A model generated the notes under the pieces. It searched no databases and was not told the origin of the DNA. It worked only from the letters and a program-made list of their open reading frames with translations. The translations under genes and the position numbers were made by a program. Shown piece after piece: positions 56,499 through 64,000 of a stretch of 64,000 nucleotides of DNA; within the stretch, counting starts at the first letter, position 1, and each line of letters begins with the position of its first letter. This stretch comes from Ophioceras dolichostomum (lineage: Eukaryota > Ascomycota > Sordariomycetes > Magnaporthales > Ophioceraceae). The DNA lies in NCBI GenBank assembly GCA_003049485.1, contig PYST01000139.1, positions 1 through 64,000 on the forward strand. The letters are read 5' to 3'.

Positions 56499-58814
56499 AT
56501 GGCTGTCCTTCTCTATGCACCGCAGGCCCTTATAGGCTTGATAATCACTTGCCTCATATTGGTGCCGGCAGTCATTCTCGTGAATCTTCTGTGGCGCATC
56601 TGTTCAGACGCGGGCCTCCCCACCACGCTGCCTTGGGCTGGCGTCGATTCCAACGGTCGCGGCCCATCATCCCGCGCCTGGGCAAATCTGGCCAGCGTCT
56701 TCAACATGAAGACGCTAATGGATGAGGGCTATGCCAAGGTATGTCCCGTTTCCCATCCCAGCTTCGGTGCCGTCAAACCCACTATTATCGAGTGCCAGAC
56801 TTCTGTGAGAGGAGAAATTTACCAGGGAGGGGAGGTTCGAAACGACTCGTAGGTCCCTAATAACGTCACTTTTCTCCATGAAACAGTACTCCAAGAATAA
56901 CCAGGCATATGTGCTGCCGCACATCCTGACCGGCCCGGAGATCATCCTCCCCCTTTCGCAGGTCCGGTGGCTGCTGGAGCAGCCGGATTCGGTGATGAGC
57001 CAGACCGAGGTGAACCGACAGTTCCTCGAGGCCGACCACACGTTCTTGCACCCCAACATCGTGCGGGAGCCTGTCCACCCTGGCGTAATCCGCCGCGAGT
57101 TGACCCACAAGCTTGGCTCATTCGCCGACGACATCGTCGACGAGCTAAATGCCTGCCTGCGGGAGAACTGGGGCACCAGCGAGGACGGCGATGACGAAGG
57201 CTGGCGCGAGGTCAAGGTCTACGACACCATGCTGGACCTGATCTCGCGACTCTCGACGCGTGTCTTCGTCGGCGCGGATCTCTGCCACAACAAGGAGTTC
57301 TTGCGCAGCGCGCGGCTGTTTGACAAGAATGTCGTCGTGTCTGCTGCATTTCTCAATCTTCTTCCTGGTTTCCTCAAACCGTAAGTGTCTCTCTCTCAAT
57401 CTCTCTGCCGATGCCCTCCCTCCTTTTTCCAACTGTATCTTCTTTCTAACCGCTACCCTTGTCTGTTCTAAAATAAATTCCAACATGTCCGCCCAATGCC
57501 ATGCGTGTCTCGTTCCATGCCGGAATATGTTACCCGACTTGTGGCTGACAATGCGCCGATCACTTCCCAGTGTGTTCGCTCCGATCGTCACCGCATACGA
57601 CCATCTGCCGTACCTCACGTACGCCAAGTTCGTCACGCCCATCATCAAAGAAAGGCTGAAACAGTCCGAGGCCGAATCGGCGGAGAAGCTGCCTCTGTTT
57701 AGCTCCCACGGTCCGGTAAGTTAGCTGCTGACTGACCCACCGGCCGGACTTCCTCCCTCTTCCTCCGTCGTCGCCTCCACCGTACTGACTACATAGTGAT
57801 GATCACGTAGAACGACTACTTCCAATGGGCCATCTCGCACGCCAAAGCGCACTGGGACCCTACAGAGCTCTCCGTGGAGGTGATCGCCCGCCGTCTCGCA
57901 TGCCTCTGCTTCGCTGCCATCCAGTCATCGGTCATCAGCATCACCAACACGCTCTACGACATCGCGTCCTCCCCGAACTGCGCCGAGTGGCTCGACGCCA
58001 TGCGCCAGGAGGTTCAGGCCGAAATCGACGACGACGCCGCTTCCTCCTCCTCTTCTTCTTCACCATGGACAAAAGCCGCACTGGCCCGCCTCCACCGCGT
58101 CGACTCCGCCCTGCGCGAGAGCATGCGCCTGAACGGTTTCGTGTCTAGGGGAATCATGAAGATGGTCGTCGCGCCCGAGGGCGTCACCCTCCCTGACGGA
58201 TCGCACGTGCCCAATGGCTCCAAGATCGGCATCCAGGCTTACAGCGTCCATCGGGACGAGGAGGTATATCCTGACGCTGATGCTTACCAGGCGTTTAGGT
58301 TTGCTGCCGTCAAAGACAGTGAGGCCTCCTCCTCCTCCTATGGCATGCAGACGGAGAGGGAAGAGGTTTCCTTTGGCAGGGACGAAGGAGCTGCTGTTCC
58401 TATCTCCTCTTCGGCCACCACCGCTGCCGCTGGCACTGCTACCGCCCCGCCCAGGCAGCCCCAGGCACTGGTATCCACCAGTCCAACCTTTCTGGCCTTC
58501 AGTCACGGACCAAATGCGTGGTAAGTTGCCCATCCACCTAAGTCCTCGTATACCCTCTAGTTGCCTGGTCTGCATAAATGCGTGGGCTCCTGCCTGGCAT
58601 GGGAGGAGGACCTTCGTTGACACCGTTGTCTCCGCCAACCTACATCAGCCCCGGCCGGTTCTTCGCCGCCAACCAGCTCAAGCTTACGCTGGCGCACATC
58701 GCGCTCCACTACGAGATCGAGCCTATCCGCGAGAGGCCTGTCAACAAGTGGTTCGTCGGTAGCATGGCGCCGCCGATGTGGGAGACGCTGAGGGTAAGGC
58801 GGCGCCGGGTATGA
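56499..58814 (+). CDS. Cytochrome P450 monooxygenase, secondary-metabolism type
   Basis: Five exons (56499-56738, 56887-57380, 57571-57715, 57811-58520, 58649-58814) encode 584 residues. An N-terminal anchor is present (LIGLIITCLILVPAVILVNLL). YVLPHILTGPEIILPLSQVRWLLEQPDS and a K-helix ESMR (about 396-399) place it with the ascomycete P450s related to ent-kaurene oxidase-like and other accessory monooxygenases. The haem motif FSHGPNACPGRFFA is assembled across the last splice site, where the codon of the ligand Cys530 is split. A Ser/Ala/Thr-rich insertion of about 55 residues lies just before the haem motif and is unusual. Substrate unknown; not closely similar to the P450 at the left edge. 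Confidence 0.85.
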
Positions 58815-60426
58815 GACCAGGGCCGACCGTCATAGCGACGTATCATCAACTGCGTTGGCTGTGTGTACGTCGCTTGGAGGAGCTGATGCTGTTAGGCAAT
58901 AGTTTGCTCTCTGCTCGGATAAGCCTGGCTGGCCACCTAGCTCGTAATTTTTACTATGTACCAATTAATGTAATGATAGCCACCACTGTACGCCCTTCAC
59001 TATGCTTACGTGGAGGTCCGTATCGAGGAATGGACCGTAGGGGAACACAGAGCTGTCGTGATGCTGATCTCATGCGACCACTACCTACCACTCCGAGTCT
59101 CCGCGAGCTCCGGTACCTGCATAGGTGCTAAACGAGAAGGTTTGCACTGCCTTGTCCCACCGAGAAGCAAAAGTCGTCCTGACAGCTGGGGTCTCGCTAT
59201 GCGCCGCTCGGGAAATCCCGCAAACCGCAGGGTTGAGGCCCGTTGAGGCTGACAGTTCATCAGGCGATCAGTCTCAGGGAGAAAGGAGCAAATCGGTTGC
59301 TGCAAGAAACATCCTCGATCACCTACAGGTACCCATCAACTTCCCTCGCGGAGCGACTCGTGGTTCGTATTTTTGTCTCCGAGATCTTGTCTCGCGAAGG
59401 TTTCTAGGTTCCTGGGCTGGAGGAGACCAAGAATTCCTTTTTATTTTTACGAGTAGAGATTGGGGAAGGGATGGGGTGAAGCGTCTCCGTAGGGCTGGTC
59501 AAGCTTGTTGTTCGCCGAATCATGTGGAGGCAGCCGACAACAGCGGAGCAATTCAGGGGCTGCAACGTTCGGCCGGAGCCGAATGCTCCCCGAAAATAGA
59601 ATATTTTCCGATTCCGACCTGTCGTTCATTCACGGCCTAGAATCCAATCAATTCAGGACTGTGGGCAAATATTTTTGTTTACCTGCACCAGTCGAAGAAA
59701 CCCGCTTATGGCATGGGAATAACAGCCTCAACTTCCACACTGATGTCTTGGCCCAGGGAGCTAGCCAAGGGTCCTCCTCTCCTAGATTCGTTCCACGAGT
59801 CCCAGGAAAAATGAGGCTCAGCGTTGTGGCTCTCCCCCCTGGTAGCGCGAGAAACTAGCGCGAGGGCGCCACCTACTGGACCCCGCTGACATCGATTTGG
59901 CAGTCGCTCCACCAAGCAACCTCAATGTGCTCGTATAGCTCGGCACATTGGGACGGATGATGTCGGTTGACCCGCCTCCACAGCAGCAGGTACCGAGTGT
60001 AGGGCCGAGCAACCAGCGGTGCCTGCATGCAAGCCACCAGCCCAGCCCGGGAGGCCGGGAAGATTCTGGACGCAGGCATCGCCGTTGCTCCGCATCGAAT
60101 AAAGATCAACTCGAATTTGGCTAAGGTCAACCGACGAGATACTCTGTATATAACGACCTCCAACTTCGTCCCGTCGATGGACTGGAATTTCTTCTCATCA
60201 CCTCACTCACTCACAACCAACCAAACAAACACACACTCTCACCTTCAATCATCCGCTCTACTAGACTTTTATTGTCGCTCAGCGCAGTCCATTCGCTCGA
60301 CTACTAGATTTCCTATCGTCTTTTCCTTCCTACTACTCACGAACAACCATCTTCACTACTATAATCACAACTACCACTACTACTACTACTACTACCACCA
60401 CCAAAAAACCCACCAAACCCACCAAA
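58815..60426. other. Intergenic spacer
   Basis: No gene supported. The last 200 bp before 60427 are a pyrimidine-rich leader with CTA/CCA simple repeats at about 60360-60405. Confidence 0.5.
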
Positions 60427-61050
60427 ATGCAGTTCACCATCGCCACCATCGCCGCCACCCTCCTGGCCGCCACCACCACCGCCAACGGCGCCGTCCTCCC
60501 GCCCCGCCAAGACGGCAGCACCCCCTCCACAACGCGCTTCCAGCTGCTGGCGGTCCGCTCCGACTCCGATGGCGTGCACCACTACGACCCCCTCGGCGCC
60601 TCCAAGTCCTCCTTCCTCCTCCGTCTGCCCTCCCAGAACGCCACGTGCGACGGCGGGGTCTCCAGCGGCGACATGGCGACCTTCTACATCGGCGCCGACT
60701 CCGAGTACTCCACCACGGGGCTCTTCATGCACACCAGCAGCGGTTCCCCCGCGCAGGAGGCCTGGGTCGACCGGTCCGGCATGGGACAGGGCGCCTTCCA
60801 CTACACGACGGGGACCCAGCCGATCGGCCGCAACGGCGAGCGCGGGCCCTGGGCCATCGACGGCGATGGGCACCTGACGTTTGCGGGCAACGCCGGCTTC
60901 ATCGCCTGCCCTACCACTGCTGTCGCGGGCGCGTGGAGCGTGTGGGTGGCCGCTGGCACGGACAAGCCTGGGTTTAATGAGGGGTGCGTGAGCGTTGCAC
61001 TGAAGACTTTGGAGGTTGGGGAGCCGGTTGGGTGCGAGTACACCTACTAG
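60427..61050 (+). CDS. Secreted PhiA-like cell-wall protein
   Basis: A single exon encodes 207 residues, ATG in AAAATGCAG. A signal peptide (FTIATIAATLLAATTTANGA) is followed by a beta-rich secreted domain: FQLLAVRSDSDGVHHYDPL, an NATCDGG glycosylation-site region, FYIGADSEYSTTGLFMH, GHLTFAGNAGFIACPTT and WSVWVAAGTDKPGFNEGC. The order and the GF.ACP motif resemble fungal PhiA-type wall proteins connected with conidiation. Four cysteines could form two disulfides. The exact role is not known; assignment is moderate. Confidence 0.65.
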   Translation: MQFTIATIAATLLAATTTANGAVLPPRQDGSTPSTTRFQLLAVRSDSDGVHHYDPLGASKSSFLLRLPSQNATCDGGVSSGDMATFYIGADSEYSTTGLFMHTSSGSPAQEAWVDRSGMGQGAFHYTTGTQPIGRNGERGPWAIDGDGHLTFAGNAGFIACPTTAVAGAWSVWVAAGTDKPGFNEGCVSVALKTLEVGEPVGCEYTY

Positions 61051-62092
61051 ACGGATGGGTACTACTGATTATCTTCGATGTTGTTCGTTTATTTGTTTGC
61101 ATCGTTTGTATATGACTAGGAGTAGAGGTCGGCAAGGAGTTCCAGGTGGCATAATGATATGATCGTACTCTTGGTGTATAAATACTAGCAGTTAGTTTGA
61201 TAATTTTCGAAGATGCCCTAATTAGTACCGCTCACTTCAAGTTCGAAGCTTAGAGACTCTTAGGAATCAATATATGATGCTTTCGATGGAAAAGGTGGGC
61301 TATAACAAGCAAGGAACTGCCATATTAAGACGCCACTCTGCTCGGGTACTTTTAATCTAGACGTGTCGGGGCAGTATGTACTAGTAGTATCTACCAGTGC
61401 TCCAAACCAGTATAAACTGAAGCAATTCCCATTGAGTCACCCTTGGGAACGACACGAAAGATTACCTACCCTATCGTCTTTCACAGTATTGGTTGCCATG
61501 TTCTCGTCTACCCCAGGAAACCCGTCCCAAACTTTGGCATTCCTGGTAACATGGCCGCGGAACAATGCCCAAAGAGGTACTTGACGGAAGACACCGGCGG
61601 CGTTCTCACCCCTATCAGTATACGAAACATCCGCTCTACCACACAAATATCTTTCATCATCTTGAATGCTATGAAGCGGGGGCTGAGGGACACTGACAAC
61701 GCAAAGAGAACATCTTCCAAGCTAGCGAGATACAAGAGGGGCCACGAGCATAGTAGGAGCTGCAAGCTCTGAGAGACATAGTAAATTCTGACTCCCGGGT
61801 CGCACAGTCCCTTTGTCGGGGCGAAAGAGATGTCGAACCCCAGCACCCTGGAAACTCCACGGGAGCGGCCTACAGCCACGCTGGCAGTGAGCATACCCCA
61901 CGGTGTCTCCCTGGTGACCTTATGGTGAACGACGGAGCCGCCTCCCGCGCTTCCGAACCGGCCGACCGGGCCTGCGGACTCGAGATGGTCCAGGGTCCCT
62001 TCCCAGTACCAATCGCCGCAGCCCGGATGGACTGGCGGGGAGACTTCTCTAAGAAGCAGAGCATCTCCGGGAACTGAAAAGGCCGTTGGTAC
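61051..62092. other. Intergenic spacer
   Basis: No gene supported on either strand. Confidence 0.45.
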
Positions 62093-63276
62093 TCAACCAG
62101 ACTGTGGACGCTCGAGGAGTCGGGCGCTGGAGGCTCGGAGGCGGGCGGCGGAGTGAACGTGGCTCAGGGCGAGGAGCTGGTCGAGGACACCAGCTAGGAA
62201 TGCGACATTTGCATCAGGGATAACGCAAGAACTAAATGCGAAGGCTTCTTCGACTGCAGCAGCAAGGGAGTTCTTGAGAAGCATGAGTGGCATGGTGATA
62301 TCCTCCTGCAGTCTGCTGGCGAGCATTAGGCTTGAATCCTTCTGCTGCAAGAGAGCCACATCCTCTAGGTAATGGGTCGGCACTAGAAGCATTGTGGCCG
62401 GACGAGGAATCGTCTCGATTGCTTCCGCAGTAGGCACAAGAGGAGGAGGCCTTCGTACAAGATCCGTTCGCCGCTGAAGATCGGCTGAACCAGAAATCAG
62501 GGGTGCAGCAAACGCCCTGGAATGATGTCGTTTCCGAGTACGGTTTGTCGTCGCAGCTTGGAGGGCCCTGTTGGGACGAGCACTGGCTGCAGATATTTCG
62601 GATGCGGCCAGAAGCTTCATGTGTTCCCCCTTTTTTTGCGAGACCACTTCAGCGAGCTTGGTGATATCCGTCCTGGCGGCAGTGACCTCTTGGCGTATGA
62701 TAATGTCGTGTCGCCTACCAACAGATACGCGGCCTTTGTTAGCTCGTCACCGATGGAAATTTGACCCGAGCGGAGGCGTTCATCATTAATTTTTATTTCA
62801 ACGTACCGGCCAGCCACCGAGAGGGCCGATATCATGGAGACGGTGAGCCTCTCCAACCTGCGGCAGGACGCCATGATCTTTCCTTCTTCGAAACCCCACC
62901 GAAGATTTTTCGCCATGCGCGTGTACAAGCTGTCCGTGGTCGTCGGCTGCGAGTCGCGTATCGCCGATGCGATGAGGTCGAACTCGGAGCCCATCAGAGT
63001 CAGGATGGTCTTGATCTCGGGGAGTGATATCAGAAGGCTGACCTGGGATGAGACGTGGGCAGACGCCGCCTCCAGGTCGTGGAGAAATATTCGGGCGTTG
63101 GCGACGACCGAGGTGGCAGCGCGCATCTCGGACAAGAGTTGGTTCATCACTGCCGGGGCATTTCGGCATCGCGCACAGAGGTCGTACAGCTCCTTGCCGC
63201 CTCGGAACACGACATCTGCTAAGGAGACCATCGTGGAAACGTTGGGAGCTACGGAGAGAGCGTTCATGTCGGCCAT
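62093..63276 (-). CDS. NLR N-terminal-domain-like protein without NACHT
   Basis: Exons are 62807-63276 and 62093-62714 (intron 92 nt), giving 363 residues. The start MADMNALSVAPNVSTMVSLADVVFRGGKELYDL and the following helical region (LLSEMRAATSVVANARIFLHDLE) resemble the helical N-terminal domains that precede NACHT modules in fungal NLRs and also occur alone. No P-loop is found downstream; the second exon is helical and basic in its first half (NRTRKRHHSR). The ATG at 63276 has a good context (AACATGGCC). A role as a stand-alone partner or regulator of NLR signalling is inference. Confidence 0.65.
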
Positions 63277-64000
63277 GTTTGCAACAGCTGCTTTGCGATT
63301 GCAATCAGGGACAGACTGAAATGCGGCCTCAAGTTGGGCTTGAATTAAAATCACCTCTCTTTCGCACACTGCACAAAATCCCCATCAGCATGAGCGCTCG
63401 CTCGCTTCACGCGCCGCCACACATGCCAGGCGGAAGCAGGCAAACAAGGAGGGGTTGATGCTTGTGGCGTCGAATCACAGCCCTCAGCTGCGACGCACAA
63501 GGAGGCCTCAGCTTGGTCCGCCTGGTCCGCGATCGGGCACATCAAAGGTCGATTTCACTCTAAATAGAAATTCTCGCGCGATCAATATTTGCCCTGGGAT
63601 CGCGCTGAGAACCTCAAGCCCTGATGTCGTCGAACTTCTTGAGGACGTACCCCAACATCTATTTCTCGAAGGGTCCGTTGTTTGTCGCTGTTTATCTGGC
63701 GACGAGCATCAGCACAGCATATATTGATCTCGCTAATAATTCCGCAACTCGGTATCGATAGCATCGGGGCAGCTTCATCGGCCATGTTGTCATCCCTCGC
63801 CGTGCTTGGCTTCCCGCGTCCGGTCGGGCCCGGCCCTTCAGGTCCCGCATCCGCGACTGGCATCATCAGGGTGCCGGTTAGAACTAAACAAGCATCCCTC
63901 CTGGCTGCTGTAACGACCGGCGCACACGGTAAAATGCGTCGTAACGTCGCAAAATACAAGTTGACATACCTTCCTGCTCCTTACATCACCCTCAGAAGTG
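63277..64000. other. Right-edge spacer
   Basis: Upstream region of the preceding gene. Open frames here show no recognised motif and may be chance. Confidence 0.4.

Noticed and set aside
1..64000. CRISPR arrays or bacterial operon signals
   Set aside because: Gene structure is clearly eukaryotic with spliceosomal introns; no regularly spaced repeats were found.

Overview
This window is nuclear DNA of a filamentous ascomycete, most likely Sordariomycetes-like (inferred). Genes carry short GT-AG introns of about 55-190 nt with CTAAC or CTGAC-type branch sites. The gene set is typical of Pezizomycotina: a CYP504-type P450, a hydrophobin, a HET relic, a NACHT-ankyrin NLR, COQ1, VMA12 and a DAL5-type transporter. 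Multi-exon models were built by hand from reading frame, splice signals and comparison of paralogs inside the window.

Layout. 1-1334: 5' part of a CYP504-like P450 (minus strand, runs off the left edge). 2890-31256: a large accessory island formed by a segmental duplication of about 12 kb. Copy A (about 2890-15000) holds a family-2 glycosyltransferase (GT-A), a small gene P1 with its convergent partner F1, and a decayed gene P2. Copy B (about 17385-28110, extending to F3 at 31256) holds GT-B, P3 with convergent F2, and P4 with convergent F3. P genes encode proline-rich proteins with one conserved small domain of about 80 residues. F genes encode 725-732 residue proteins with two cysteine clusters, an F-box-like motif and a long unrecognised C-terminal half, and all three share the same four-exon structure. 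The convergent P/F pair is present three times intact. The fourth P is a pseudogene whose F partner is missing. Four solo LTRs sit in copy A, three with perfect 5-bp target duplications. The one without a target duplication lies where the missing F gene should be, next to a truncated FAD-oxidoreductase relic. This P/F array is the best candidate for an undescribed system.

32000-42000: a DAL5-like MFS permease, an intact NACHT-ankyrin NLR, a GNAT-like protein and a HET-domain pseudogene. 42800-54000: a more ordinary region with a secreted or anchored protein, aspartylglucosaminidase, a single-pass membrane protein, a stand-alone ESCO-type zinc-finger protein, the V-ATPase assembly factor VMA12, mitochondrial COQ1 (divergent from VMA12) and a hydrophobin. 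54000-64000: a long spacer with a C homopolymer and one undetermined base, a second P450, a secreted PhiA-like protein, and a protein resembling an NLR N-terminal domain without a NACHT.

Several allorecognition-type genes (NLR, HET, NLR-N-like) lie near the fast-changing P/F array. This suggests, but does not prove, that the island belongs to the self/non-self or conflict gene repertoire. No tRNA, rRNA or CRISPR was found.
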